A stretch of 64,000 nucleotides of DNA from contig NZ_JAJOZB010000001.1 of NCBI RefSeq assembly GCF_023701745.1, positions 3,416,501 to 3,480,500 of the forward strand, given 5' to 3'. This DNA is from Streptomyces sp. RKAG293 (GTDB lineage Bacteria > Actinomycetota > Actinomycetes > Streptomycetales > Streptomycetaceae). Below, one piece after another: positions 54,314 to 63,413 of the stretch (position 1 is its first letter; every line of letters starts with the position of its first letter). The translations under genes and the position numbers were made by a program. Below the pieces are notes generated by a model, which saw nothing but the letters and a program-made list of their open reading frames with translations, was not told where the DNA came from and made no database searches.

Positions 54314-54850
54314 TCAGGCAGAGATGCCGTCAATCCGGGCCAGGGCGTCGTCCGCGCCGAATGGTTGCAGGTACGGCAGCCAGCGCGGGTCTCTGTGTCC
54401 CGTTCCGATGATCCGCCAGGCCAGGCCCGCCGGTGGTGCGGGTGTATGGCGCAGCCGCCACCCCAGCTCCGCGACATGGCGGTCCGCCTTGACGTGGTTG
54501 CAGCGTCTGCACGCGGCGACGACGTTCTCCCAGGCGTGCTGACCGCCGCGGCTGCGCGGGATGACGTGGTCGACGCTGGTTGCGGCGGCTCCGCAGTACG
54601 CGCACCTGCCGCCGTCGCGGGCGAAGAGTGCCCTACGGGTCAGCGGGACGGTGCCTCGAAAGGGGACTCGCACGAATTTGGTGAGTTTGACGACACTGGG
54701 CGCCGGAAGAGCGCAGGACTCGCTGTGCAGATAGGCGCCGGTTTCCTCGAGGCACACGGCCTTCTTGTTCAGTACGAGGACAAGCGCACGGCGGAGCGGT
54801 ACGACGCCGAGCGGCTCGTACGACGCGTTGAGGACCAGGACATGCGGCAC
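54314..54850 (-). CDS. HNH endonuclease-domain protein
   Basis: A 178-residue protein conserved in actinobacteria and cyanobacteria, beginning HVLVLNASYEPL. The HNH motif is in SVDHVIPRSRGGQHAWEN, with zinc-type cysteines CAYCG and CRRCN around it. A tail of about 40 residues follows. The GTG at 54850 has AAGGAGG upstream. There is no intein or intron context, so it is a stand-alone gene, probably involved in DNA repair or defence; the role is unknown. Confidence 0.9.
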   Translation of the reverse strand: MPHVLVLNASYEPLGVVPLRRALVLVLNKKAVCLEETGAYLHSESCALPAPSVVKLTKFVRVPFRGTVPLTRRALFARDGGRCAYCGAAATSVDHVIPRSRGGQHAWENVVAACRRCNHVKADRHVAELGWRLRHTPAPPAGLAWRIIGTGHRDPRWLPYLQPFGADDALARIDGISA

Positions 54851-55083
54851 GGGTGCCTCCTTATACGCCGGCGGCGCGTGGCTCGCGCCGGGACGATCTG
54901 CCCTCAGTCTCTCCGGAAGCCGGGTGGCGGCGCCACCATGACCAGGTAACGGACTCAGGGTGTTTTCGACCACACTCCTTTACTTCCCCACCTTTCGGGC
55001 TGTTGGCCCTCGAACATGGCAACGAGGCATATCCGTTAGCCCGTTAGTGTGGAGGGTCTGTCCCACAACGGAGGTTTTCCACC

Positions 55084-56151
55084 GTGTCCACCCCCGCACC
55101 GTCCCCGAGTGCTCCTGCAACCAGCTTTGACGACGCCCAGAAATCCGCGACCGAGGCCGCGGGCTGGGTCGAGGCCAACTGGGCGGACTGGCTCGGCGCG
55201 GGCCTGAGAATTCTGCTGATCATCGTCATCGCGCTGGTGCTGCGCGGGCTGGTCCGGCGGACCATCAGCAAGCTGATCGACCGCATGAACCGGGGCGTGG
55301 AGGTCGCGCAGGGCACCACCCTGGGCGGGCTGCTGGTCGTCAACGCGGAGCGGCGCAAGCAGCGCAGCGAGGCGATCGGGTCGGTGCTGCGCAGTATCGC
55401 CTCGTTCACCATCCTGGGCACCGCGGCGCTGACCGTGCTGTCGGTGCTGCAGATCAACCTGGCGCCGCTGCTGGCGAGCGCCGGGGTCGCGGGTGTCGCG
55501 ATCGGTTTCGGCGCCCGGAACCTGGTGACGGACTTCCTGTCCGGCGTTTTCATGATCCTTGAGGACCAGTACGGCGTGGGTGACGTGATCGACGCCGGGG
55601 TGGCCAGCGGCACGGTGATCGAGGTCGGGCTGCGGGTGACGAAGCTGCGCGGCGACAACGGAGAGATCTGGTACGTCCGCAACGGCGAGGTCAAGCGGAT
55701 CGGCAACCTGAGCCAGGGCTGGGCGACGGCCGTGGTGGACGTCCAGGTCGGCTACGCGCAGGATCTGGACCGGGCACGCGCGGTGATCGAGGCCGCCGCC
55801 GAGGACATGGCGAAGACCGATCCGTGGGACGAGGCGCTGTGGGAGCCGGTGCAGGTGCTGGGCCTGGAGTCGGTGAGCGCGGACTCGGTGGTGATCCAGG
55901 CGCAGGCCAAGACGATGCCGGGCAAGGCCACGGCGGTCGCGCGGGAGCTGCGCTGGCGGATCAAGCGGGCCTTCGACGAGGCGGGCATCACGATCGTCGG
56001 CGGCACGCCGACCGCGGCCGTGGACGACACGGGTGTGCCGGCCGACCCGATGGTGGCGGTGGCGGCCCCTTCGGCGCTCTCCAACCCGGATTCACCGCAG
56101 GCGCTGGCGGCCCGTCCGGTGCCCTCGCAGGGGGCGGACGGCGCCAAGTAA
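55084..56151 (+). CDS. MscS-family mechanosensitive ion channel
   Basis: A 355-residue membrane channel. There are three helices (about residues 40-60, 98-120 and 125-145), the last being the Gly/Ala-rich pore helix ASAGVAGVAIGFGARNLV. The MscS beta domain (ILEDQYGVGDVIDAG) and the alpha-beta C-terminal domain follow, ending in a disordered Ala/Pro tail. It releases solutes on hypo-osmotic shock. The GTG at 55084 has GGAGG upstream. Confidence 0.93.
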   Translation: MSTPAPSPSAPATSFDDAQKSATEAAGWVEANWADWLGAGLRILLIIVIALVLRGLVRRTISKLIDRMNRGVEVAQGTTLGGLLVVNAERRKQRSEAIGSVLRSIASFTILGTAALTVLSVLQINLAPLLASAGVAGVAIGFGARNLVTDFLSGVFMILEDQYGVGDVIDAGVASGTVIEVGLRVTKLRGDNGEIWYVRNGEVKRIGNLSQGWATAVVDVQVGYAQDLDRARAVIEAAAEDMAKTDPWDEALWEPVQVLGLESVSADSVVIQAQAKTMPGKATAVARELRWRIKRAFDEAGITIVGGTPTAAVDDTGVPADPMVAVAAPSALSNPDSPQALAARPVPSQGADGAK

Positions 56152-56276
56152 CCAGGCGCCCCTTGGGTCCCCTCCTTTCGGCGGTCTTGACACATGCCGC
56201 TGCCGGCCTCTGGCGCACTGCGCCGGGGGCCGCTTTCATGGAGGTAACGCTTTGGTCGACCTGTGGCCGACCCCCC

Positions 56277-56306
56277 TTGACGCTCCGCCGAAAGCGGGCC
56301 TACCTT
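56277..56306 (+). promoter_or_regulatory. Candidate promoter of the ROK operon
   Basis: TTGACG (56277-56282) and TACCTT (56301-56306) are spaced by 18 bases. The palindrome at 56319 lies where the transcript would begin. Confidence 0.5.
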
Positions 56307-56318
56307 TCGTTTCACCAA

Positions 56319-56333
56319 TAGGAAAGTTTCCTA
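56319..56333. promoter_or_regulatory. Palindromic operator before the ROK regulator gene
   Basis: TAGGAAA-G-TTTCCTA is a perfect 7-bp inverted repeat around one base, 27 bases before the ROK start. Palindromes of this type precede many actinobacterial ROK genes, so autoregulation is likely. Confidence 0.7.
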
Positions 56334-56360
56334 ACAGTGAACTGAGGGAGGATGGCGCGC

Positions 56361-57590
56361 ATGGCTGGCACCCCTGGAACCCCGCGCGTACTGCGCGCCA
56401 TGAACGACCGCGCGGCGCTCGACCTCCTGCTGGAGCACGGGCCCCTGTCGCGAACCCGGATCGGCAAGCTCACCGGCCTCTCCAAGCCGACCGCGTCGCA
56501 GCTGCTGGCGCGGCTCGAAGCGGCCGGACTGGTACTGGCCACCGGCACCACGGCCGGCCGGCCCGGGCCCAACGCCCAGCTGTACTCGGTGAACCCGGCC
56601 GCGGCGCATGTCGCCGGGCTGGACGTGACACCGATACGGATCAAGGCAGCCGTCGCGGACATCACCGGCCGTACCGTCGGCGAGTTCGAGCTGCCGACCC
56701 CGGGCCGCCGCGCACAGGGCACCGTAGAGCAGGTCGTGCAGGCGGTGGACGAGGCGGCCAAGGCCGCCGGGCTGAACCGCTCGGACCTGCACCGGGTCGT
56801 GATCGGCACACCTGGCGCCTTCGACCCGAGCACCGGCCGGCTGCGCTACGCCAGCCACCTCCCGGGCTGGCACTCCACCACGCTCCTCGACGAACTGGCC
56901 GCCGCGCTCGCCGTGCCGCTGGAGTACGACAACGACGTGAACCTCGCCGCGGTCGCCGAGCAGCGGGTCGGCGCCGCCCGTGACCACGAGGACTTCGTCC
57001 TGCTGTGGAACGAGGAGGGCATCGGCGCCGCCATCGTCATCGGCGGCCGGCTGCACCGCGGCTGGACCGGCGGCGCCGGCGAGGTCGGCTTCCTGCCGGT
57101 GCCCGGCACGCCGCTCGTACGGCACGTGACCAAGGCCAACAACGGCGGCTTCCAGGAACTGGCCGGCTGCGACGCGGTGGTGCGCATCGCGCGGGAACTC
57201 GGCCTCACCCCGGTCAGCGGGGCCCCGCTCGCCGATCTGGCCGCCACGCTGCTCACCGAGGCGGCGCGGTCGGCGGAGACGGCCGAACGGGACGGCACCC
57301 CGGACACCGGGCCGCACGCCGAGCTGCTGGCGCGGATCGCCACCGGGCTGGCCACCGGCCTGGCCTCGATGGTCGCCGTCCTCGACCCGGAACTCATCGT
57401 CCTCACCGGCAGCGTGATCGTCGCCGGCGGGGAGCACCTCCGTGCCCTCATCCAGGCCGAACTGGCGGAACTCGCCGTGCCCAGGCCCCGGTTGGTGATC
57501 GGCGCGGTGCAGGAACACCCCGTCCTGTGCGGGGCGCTGCAGAGCGCCCTCGCCACCACACGCGACGAGGTGTTCGACACCTCGCGCTGA
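56361..57590 (+). CDS. ROK-family transcriptional regulator
   Basis: A 409-residue regulator. The N-terminal winged helix (residues 8-65, LSRTRIGKLTGLSKPTASQLLARLE) is followed by a sugar-kinase-like ROK domain containing HVAGLDVTPIRIKAAV, DNDVNLAA and EEGIGAAIVIGGRLHRGWTGGAGEVGF. The cysteine-rich zinc motif usual in ROK proteins is largely missing; only one Cys remains in GGFQELAGCDAV. The second ATG (56361) is chosen because GGGAGG is too close to the first. It is followed by an ABC sugar operon that it probably represses until a sugar is bound. Confidence 0.92.
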   Translation: MAGTPGTPRVLRAMNDRAALDLLLEHGPLSRTRIGKLTGLSKPTASQLLARLEAAGLVLATGTTAGRPGPNAQLYSVNPAAAHVAGLDVTPIRIKAAVADITGRTVGEFELPTPGRRAQGTVEQVVQAVDEAAKAAGLNRSDLHRVVIGTPGAFDPSTGRLRYASHLPGWHSTTLLDELAAALAVPLEYDNDVNLAAVAEQRVGAARDHEDFVLLWNEEGIGAAIVIGGRLHRGWTGGAGEVGFLPVPGTPLVRHVTKANNGGFQELAGCDAVVRIARELGLTPVSGAPLADLAATLLTEAARSAETAERDGTPDTGPHAELLARIATGLATGLASMVAVLDPELIVLTGSVIVAGGEHLRALIQAELAELAVPRPRLVIGAVQEHPVLCGALQSALATTRDEVFDTSR

Positions 57591-57734
57591 CCCCCGCTCC
57601 CCCGCCGACCACCCCTCGACGCACCACCCACCGCAGCGTCACCGTTCCGGACCGGCCCCGACAGCCGGCCCGTTGGCTCCGCACACCCTTCGCCCGCCCG
57701 TCAACGACCCCTCTCATCCCCCGGAGGAAGCGCA

Positions 57735-59063
57735 GTGTCCCGTACCAAGAAGGTGGCCGCCGCCGTCGCGGCCACGGCCGCGATAACGCTGTTCGCGAGC
57801 GCCTGTACCAGCCAGAGCACCACCCAGGCGAACGATGACGCCACCAAGGACGTCACCATCACCTTCTGGCACGGGTGGACCGCTCCCAACGAGCTCAAGG
57901 CGATCAACGACAACGTCGCCCGCTTCGAGAAGGCGCACCCGAACATCCACGTCAAGGTGCAGGCCAACATCACCGACGACAAGATCAACCAGGCGGTGCG
58001 GGCCGGCGGCGCCACCGCCCCCGACGTCGTGTCGTCCTTCACCACCGACAACGTCGGCAAGTTCTGCTCCTCGAGCGCGTTCGCCGACCTGGCGCCGTTC
58101 CTGAAGAAGGACAACATCGACCCGGCGAAGGTCTTCCCGAAGCCGATGCTCGAGTACACCCAGTTCCAGGGCAAGCGCTGCACGCTGCCGCTGCTCGGCG
58201 ACGTCTACGCCCTCTACTACAGCCAGAAGGCCTTCAAGGAGGCCGGCATCGCCGGCCCGCCGAAGACCCTGTCGGAGTTCAAGGCCGACGCGGTGAGGCT
58301 GACGAAGTCCACCGGTGCCTCGTACTCCCAGCTGGGCTTCATGCCCAACTTCCACGGCTACGAGTCCACTCCCGGCCACTTCGCCGCCCAGTGGGGCGCC
58401 AAGTACTTCGACGCCAGCGGCAAGGCCCAGCTCGCCAAGGACAAGGGCTTCGCGGAGATGCTCACCTGGCAGCGGGACATGGTGAAGTCCCTCGGCGGCT
58501 TCGACAAGCTGGAGAAGTACCGCAACACCTTCGGTGACGAGTTCGGCGCCAAGAACCCGCTGCACACCGGCCAGGTCGCGATGGGCATCGACGGCGAGTG
58601 GCGGCTGGGCATGGCCAAGGAAGCCAACGCGACCTCCGACCTCGCCGTGGCGCCGTTCCCGGTCCCGGACGACCAGGCCGACACCTACGGCCGCGGCTAC
58701 CTCTCCGGCACCATCGTCGGCGTCGCCAACACCAGCTCCAAGAAGAACGCCTCGTGGGAGCTGGTCAAGTTCATGACCACCGACACCCAGGCCGTCGTGT
58801 CGTTCGCCAACGCCATCCACAACGTGCCGTCGACGTTCGAGGCGCAGAAGTCCCCCGAGCTGACCGGTGTCCCGAAGGTCTTCCTCGACATCGCCCAGAA
58901 CCAGTACAGCAACACCACCCCGGCCAGCATCAACGGCGGCGCCTACCAGGTGACGCTGCAGGACTTCGGATACGCCTTCGAGTCCGGCAAGAAGACGGAT
59001 GTCCAGGCCGGTCTGCAGGGTGTCGACGCTCAGGTCGACAAGGACATCGCGCAGGCCAAGTGA
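57735..59063 (+). CDS. Sugar ABC transporter substrate-binding lipoprotein (CUT1)
   Basis: A 442-residue extracytoplasmic binding protein. The N-terminus has a lipobox (LFASAC, Cys24). The type-1 sugar-binding fold begins at VTITFWHGWTAPNELKA, with later GQVAMGIDGEWRLG. The GTG at 57735 has GGAGGAA upstream. Its stop overlaps the next start (TGATG). It delivers an oligosaccharide to the two permeases that follow. The ligand cannot be read from sequence; the downstream GH4 and kinase suggest a disaccharide. Confidence 0.94.
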   Translation: MSRTKKVAAAVAATAAITLFASACTSQSTTQANDDATKDVTITFWHGWTAPNELKAINDNVARFEKAHPNIHVKVQANITDDKINQAVRAGGATAPDVVSSFTTDNVGKFCSSSAFADLAPFLKKDNIDPAKVFPKPMLEYTQFQGKRCTLPLLGDVYALYYSQKAFKEAGIAGPPKTLSEFKADAVRLTKSTGASYSQLGFMPNFHGYESTPGHFAAQWGAKYFDASGKAQLAKDKGFAEMLTWQRDMVKSLGGFDKLEKYRNTFGDEFGAKNPLHTGQVAMGIDGEWRLGMAKEANATSDLAVAPFPVPDDQADTYGRGYLSGTIVGVANTSSKKNASWELVKFMTTDTQAVVSFANAIHNVPSTFEAQKSPELTGVPKVFLDIAQNQYSNTTPASINGGAYQVTLQDFGYAFESGKKTDVQAGLQGVDAQVDKDIAQAK

Positions 59064-60010
59064 TGACGACCATCCATCCCCTGCTCAAGGCGAAGCGCAG
59101 GAAATCGACCCTCCGCACCCTCGGCTTCCTCTCGCCGTGGCTGATCGGCTTCACGGTCTTCTTCGTCTACCCGCTGCTGTCGACCGTCTACTTCTCCTTC
59201 ATGAAGTACGACGGGTTCAACCCCCCGACGTTCGCGGGATTCAAGAACTGGTCGTACGTCTTCAACGACTACCCCCTGTTCTGGCCGTCGCTGCGGAACA
59301 CCCTGTGGCTGGTCATCGTCATGGTGACGCTGCGGGTGGTCTTCGGACTCGGCATCGGTCTGCTGATCACCAAGATCAAGACCGGCGCGGGCTTCTTCCG
59401 CACGGCGTTCTACCTGCCGTACCTGGCCCCGCCGGTCGCCGCCACCATGGCGTTCGTCTTCCTGCTCAACCCGGGCACCGGACCGGTCAACCACATCCTG
59501 GACTCGGTGGGCATCCCGACGACGGGCTGGTTCACCGATCCGGCGTGGTCCAAGCCGGCGCTGACCATCCTGGCCGTGTGGGGCATCGGTGACCTCATGG
59601 TCATCTTCATGGCCGCGCTGCTCGACGTACCGAAGGACCAGTACGAGGCGGCCGAGCTGGACGGCGCGGGCGCGTGGGCGCGGTTCCGCTTCGTCACGCT
59701 GCCCAACATCTCGCCGATCATCATGTTCGCGGTGGTCACCGGCGTCATCCAGACGATGCAGTACTACACACAGCCACTGGTCGCGGGGAAGATCGCGTCC
59801 GGCATCATCGGCAACTCGGGCCAGCAGCTCGAGCCCGGTTACCCGGACAAGTCGACCCTGACCCTGCCCCAGCTCGTGTACAACCTGGGCTTCCAGCGCT
59901 TCGACTACGGCGCCGCCTGCGTGATCGCGCTGGTGCTCTTCGTCCTGGCGATGGCGTTCACGGCGCTGCTCATGCGACGCCGCAACGGCTTCCTGTCGGC
60001 GGAGGACTGA
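59063..60010 (+). CDS. Sugar ABC transporter permease 1 (MalF-like)
   Basis: A 315-residue CUT1 permease with six helices. The EAA loop is EAAELDGAGAWARFRFVTLP near residues 196-215, the docking site for the ATPase. The start overlaps the preceding stop by one base. It pairs with the permease at 60016. No ATP-binding gene is in the operon; in Streptomyces a shared ATPase (MsiK) commonly energises such importers, so that is the likely partner. Confidence 0.95.
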   Translation: MTTIHPLLKAKRRKSTLRTLGFLSPWLIGFTVFFVYPLLSTVYFSFMKYDGFNPPTFAGFKNWSYVFNDYPLFWPSLRNTLWLVIVMVTLRVVFGLGIGLLITKIKTGAGFFRTAFYLPYLAPPVAATMAFVFLLNPGTGPVNHILDSVGIPTTGWFTDPAWSKPALTILAVWGIGDLMVIFMAALLDVPKDQYEAAELDGAGAWARFRFVTLPNISPIIMFAVVTGVIQTMQYYTQPLVAGKIASGIIGNSGQQLEPGYPDKSTLTLPQLVYNLGFQRFDYGAACVIALVLFVLAMAFTALLMRRRNGFLSAED

Positions 60011-60015
60011 TCATC

Positions 60016-60921
60016 ATGACCCACGCAACTCTCGCCCCGCCGACCCAGGCGCCGGCCCCGCACATCACCGCGGTGGCGGCCAGACGGACCGCGAAGCGCA
60101 AGGACGTACTGCACTGGATCGCGGTGCACTCGCTCGGCCTCGCGGCGGCGCTGTTCTTCGTCCTGCCGTTCGTCTTCGTCTTCCTGACGGCCGTGATGAG
60201 CGACAACCAGGCGCTCAGCCGCGACCTGTGGCCGCACGACTGGCAGTGGAGCAACTTCCGGCAGGTCTGGGACACCCCGGGCTTCCTCACCTGGTGGCGC
60301 AACACCCTGGTGTACGCGGTGTCCGGCACGGTGCTGACCGTCGTGTCCAGCCTGCCCGTCGCCTACGCGCTCGCGAAGTTCCGCTTCCGCGGCCGCAATC
60401 TGGTGATGGTGCTGGTCATCTCGACGATGATGCTGCCGCCCCAGGTCATCATCATTCCGATGTACCTGTTCTGGACCCGGCAGATGGGCATGGACGGGAC
60501 CCTGTACCCGCTCATCATCCCGATGGCGTTCGGTGACGCGTTCACCATCTTCCTGCTGCGGCAGTTCCTGCTGACGATCCCGAAGGAGTACACGGAGGCC
60601 GCCAAGGTCGACGGCTGCGGCGAGCTGCGCACGCTCCTCACCGTGATCGTGCCGATGATCAAGCCGGCGATCGCCGCCGTGGGGCTGTTCCAGTTCTTCT
60701 ACTGCTGGAACGACTACTTCGGCCCGCAGATCTACGCCAGCTCCAACTCGGCCGCCTGGACCCTCAGCTACGGCCTGGAATCGTTCAAGGGCGCCCACCA
60801 CACCAACTGGAATCTCACGATGGCCGCCACCGTTCTGGTGATGGCTCCCGTGATCGTGGTCTTCTTCTTCGCCCAAAAGGCCTTCATCGAAGGCGTGACC
60901 CTGACTGGAGTCAAGGGATGA
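60016..60921 (+). CDS. Sugar ABC transporter permease 2 (MalG-like)
   Basis: A 301-residue CUT1 permease with six helices. The EAA loop is EAAKVDGCGELRTLLTVIVP near residues 194-213. The ATG at 60016 has GGAGGAC upstream and is five bases after the previous stop. Its stop overlaps the GH4 start by four bases (ATGA). It forms the membrane channel with the preceding gene product. Confidence 0.95.
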   Translation: MTHATLAPPTQAPAPHITAVAARRTAKRKDVLHWIAVHSLGLAAALFFVLPFVFVFLTAVMSDNQALSRDLWPHDWQWSNFRQVWDTPGFLTWWRNTLVYAVSGTVLTVVSSLPVAYALAKFRFRGRNLVMVLVISTMMLPPQVIIIPMYLFWTRQMGMDGTLYPLIIPMAFGDAFTIFLLRQFLLTIPKEYTEAAKVDGCGELRTLLTVIVPMIKPAIAAVGLFQFFYCWNDYFGPQIYASSNSAAWTLSYGLESFKGAHHTNWNLTMAATVLVMAPVIVVFFFAQKAFIEGVTLTGVKG

Positions 60922-62180
60922 AACTGGCAGTTGTCGGCGGTGGCTCGACCTACACCCCCGAACTCATCGACGGTTTCGCGCGGTTGCGCGACACGCTGCC
61001 GATCGAGGAGCTGGTGCTGGTCGACCCGGCCGCCGAGCGCCTCGAACTCGTCGGCGGACTCGCCCGGCGGATCTTCGCCAAGCAGGGACATCCCGGAAAG
61101 GTCACCACCACCGCGAACCTGGAGGCCGGCGTCGCCGGCGCCGACGCGGTACTGCTCCAGCTGCGCATCGGCGGACAGGCCGCGCGCAACCAGGACGAGA
61201 CCTGGCCGCTGGAGTGCGGCTGCGTCGGCCAGGAGACCACTGGGGCCGGCGGCCTCGCCAAGGCGCTGCGCACCGTCCCGGTCGTGCTCGACATCGCCGA
61301 GCGGGTCCGCAGGGCGGCGCCCGACGCCTGGATCATCGACTTCACCAACCCGGTCGGCATCGTGACCCGCGCCCTGCTGCAGGCCGGCCACAAGGCCGTC
61401 GGCCTGTGCAACGTCGCGATCGGCTTCCAGCGGAAGTTCGCCGCACTGCTCGACGTCGCGCCCGGCGAGGTCCACCTGGACCACGTCGGCCTCAACCACC
61501 TGACGTGGGAGCGCGGGGTCCGCCTCGGCGGACCCGGCGGCGAGAACCTGCTGCCCCGGCTCCTCGCGGAGCACGGCGACGCCATCGCCGAGGACATCCG
61601 CCTGCCGCGGGTGATCCTGGACCGGCTCGGCGTCGTCCCCTCGTACTACCTGCGGTACTTCTACGCGCACGACGAGGTGGTGCGCGAGCAGAAGATCAAG
61701 CCGTCGCGGGCCTCCGAGGTCGCGGCGATGGAGAAGCAGCTGCTGGAGATGTACGGCGACCCGAAGCTGGACGAGAAGCCCGAGCTGCTCTCCAAGCGCG
61801 GCGGCGCCTTCTACTCCGAGGCGGCGGTGGCCCTGGCCTCCTCCCTGCTGCGGAACACCGGCGACATCCAGGTCGTCAACACGTACAACAACGGGACCCT
61901 GCCGTTCCTCCCGGACGACGCGGTGATCGAGGTACCGGCGACGGTGGACGGCTCCGGCACCGAGCCGCTGCCCGTCGCCCCGCTGGACCCGCTGTACGCG
62001 GGCCTGATCGCCAACGTCACCGCTTACGAGGACCTCGCTCTGGAGGCCGCGATCCACGGTGGCCGGGACCGGGTGTTCAAGGCGCTGCTGTCGCACCCGC
62101 TCATCGGCCAGTACGAGTACGCCGAAGCGCTGACCGACAGTCTCGTCGCGCACAACCGGGAGCACCTCGCGTGGGCCTGA
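60918..62180 (+). CDS. GH4-family 6-phospho-beta-glucosidase (NAD-dependent)
   Basis: Cleaves 6-phospho-glycosides by an oxidation-elimination mechanism needing NAD and Mn(II), in the cytoplasm. It has 420 residues. The N-terminal Rossmann loop is VVGGGSTYTPELIDG. The metal and substrate segments DFTNPVGIVTRAL, GLCNVAIGFQ (Cys) and LDHVGLNHLTW (His) are all present. It overlaps the permease by four bases and the kinase by ten, so it is embedded in the operon. A GH4 enzyme needs a phosphorylated substrate, yet transport here is by ABC, so the kinase next door probably supplies the phosphate. Confidence 0.93.
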   Translation: MKLAVVGGGSTYTPELIDGFARLRDTLPIEELVLVDPAAERLELVGGLARRIFAKQGHPGKVTTTANLEAGVAGADAVLLQLRIGGQAARNQDETWPLECGCVGQETTGAGGLAKALRTVPVVLDIAERVRRAAPDAWIIDFTNPVGIVTRALLQAGHKAVGLCNVAIGFQRKFAALLDVAPGEVHLDHVGLNHLTWERGVRLGGPGGENLLPRLLAEHGDAIAEDIRLPRVILDRLGVVPSYYLRYFYAHDEVVREQKIKPSRASEVAAMEKQLLEMYGDPKLDEKPELLSKRGGAFYSEAAVALASSLLRNTGDIQVVNTYNNGTLPFLPDDAVIEVPATVDGSGTEPLPVAPLDPLYAGLIANVTAYEDLALEAAIHGGRDRVFKALLSHPLIGQYEYAEALTDSLVAHNREHLAWA

Positions 62181-63169
62181 ACGAACCGCTCGTGGCGGGT
62201 GGCGTCCTCGCCATCGACGCGGGCAACAGCAAGACCGACGTGGCGATCGTGGCCGCCGACGGGACGGTGCTCGGCACCGCCCGCGGCGGCGGCTTCCAGC
62301 CGCCGGTCGTCGGTGTCGACGCGGCCGTCGCGGCTCTGGCGGCCATCGTCGGCCGGGCCGCCGCCGCGGCCGGCCTGACCCTCGGCGAGCGGCCGCTGAC
62401 CGAGCACACCTCGGCCTGTCTGGCCAACGCCGACCTGCCCGTGGAGGAGCAGCAGCTCGAACTGGCCGTGCACGCGCAGGGCTGGAGCCTGAGCACCCGG
62501 GTCGCCAACGACACGTTCGCGATACTGCGCGCGGGCGTCGACGAGCCGCGCGGCGTCGCGGTCGTGTGCGGCGCGGGCATCAACTGCGTCGGCATGCTGC
62601 CGGACGGCCGGACGGCCCGCTTCCCGGCGATCGGCAAGATATCGGGTGACTGGGGAGGCGGATCGGGTCTGGCGGAGGAGGCCCTGTTCCATGCCGCACG
62701 GGCCGAGGACGGCCGCGGCGGCCCCACGGAACTGGCCGTCGCGCTGCCCGCGCACTTCGGCCTCACCTCGATGTACGCGCTGATCGAGGCGCTGCACCTG
62801 GAGCACATCCCGCCGTCCCGCAAGTACGAGCTGACGCCCGTGCTGTTCCGCACCGCGGACGCGGGCGATCCGGTGGCCCGGGAGATCGTCAGCCGGCAGG
62901 CCGACGAGATCGTCGCGCTGGCGACCGTGGCGCTGGGGCGGCTCGGCCTGCTCGACGAGGAGGCCGACGTGGTGCTCGGCGGCGGTGTCATGGCGGCCGG
63001 GAACCCGACCCTGATGGACGCCATCACGGAGCGCCTCACCGCCCGCGCGCCGAAGGCCGTCACCCGTGTGGTGAGCGCCGCCCCGGTGCTGGGCGCGGCG
63101 CTTCTCGGCCTGGACCACGTCGCCGCGGATCCCGCGGTCCACGCCAGGCTGCGCGCGCACTACGCGTAG
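62171..63169 (+). CDS. BadF/BadG-family ATPase, N-acetylglucosamine-kinase-like
   Basis: A 332-residue kinase of the acetate/sugar kinase fold. Phosphate-1 loop AIDAGNSKTDVAIV is near residues 11-24, the second loop is VVCGAGINCVG, and SGDWGGGSGLAEEA and the adenosine motif VVLGGGVMAAG follow. Members phosphorylate N-acetylglucosamine, glucosamine or related sugars. The GTG at 62171 has GGGAG upstream and overlaps the GH4 end by ten bases, so it is translationally coupled. It is the last gene of the operon and is followed by a terminator with a T-tract. Confidence 0.9.
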   Translation: MGLNEPLVAGGVLAIDAGNSKTDVAIVAADGTVLGTARGGGFQPPVVGVDAAVAALAAIVGRAAAAAGLTLGERPLTEHTSACLANADLPVEEQQLELAVHAQGWSLSTRVANDTFAILRAGVDEPRGVAVVCGAGINCVGMLPDGRTARFPAIGKISGDWGGGSGLAEEALFHAARAEDGRGGPTELAVALPAHFGLTSMYALIEALHLEHIPPSRKYELTPVLFRTADAGDPVAREIVSRQADEIVALATVALGRLGLLDEEADVVLGGGVMAAGNPTLMDAITERLTARAPKAVTRVVSAAPVLGAALLGLDHVAADPAVHARLRAHYA

Positions 63170-63183
63170 TGCCGTCCGCGACC

Positions 63184-63220
63184 GCCGGACGGGCCCGTTC
63201 CACGGGTCCGTCCGGCTTTT
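63184..63220 (+). terminator. Terminator of the ROK/ABC sugar operon
   Basis: A 15-bp stem (63184-63198 with 63202-63216, one G-U pair) has a 3-nt loop and ends in TTTT. It is the most canonical rho-independent terminator in the window. Confidence 0.92.
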
Positions 63221-63413
63221 CGCGGGCGCCCCCGGAACCGGGCGCGGGTCCCGGGCGTGATGGGATACGGGTGAAGTTCGTACGGCAGGGCCGCATAGCG
63301 GGCAGTTCGCGCAAGATCCACGCAATCCCTAGGTGGATGACACCGCCTACGGCCATACTGCTGGCCAAGAGCTTGACTGCCGTGCGCAGGGGAGTTGTTC
63401 CGGGGGAGGGTCA

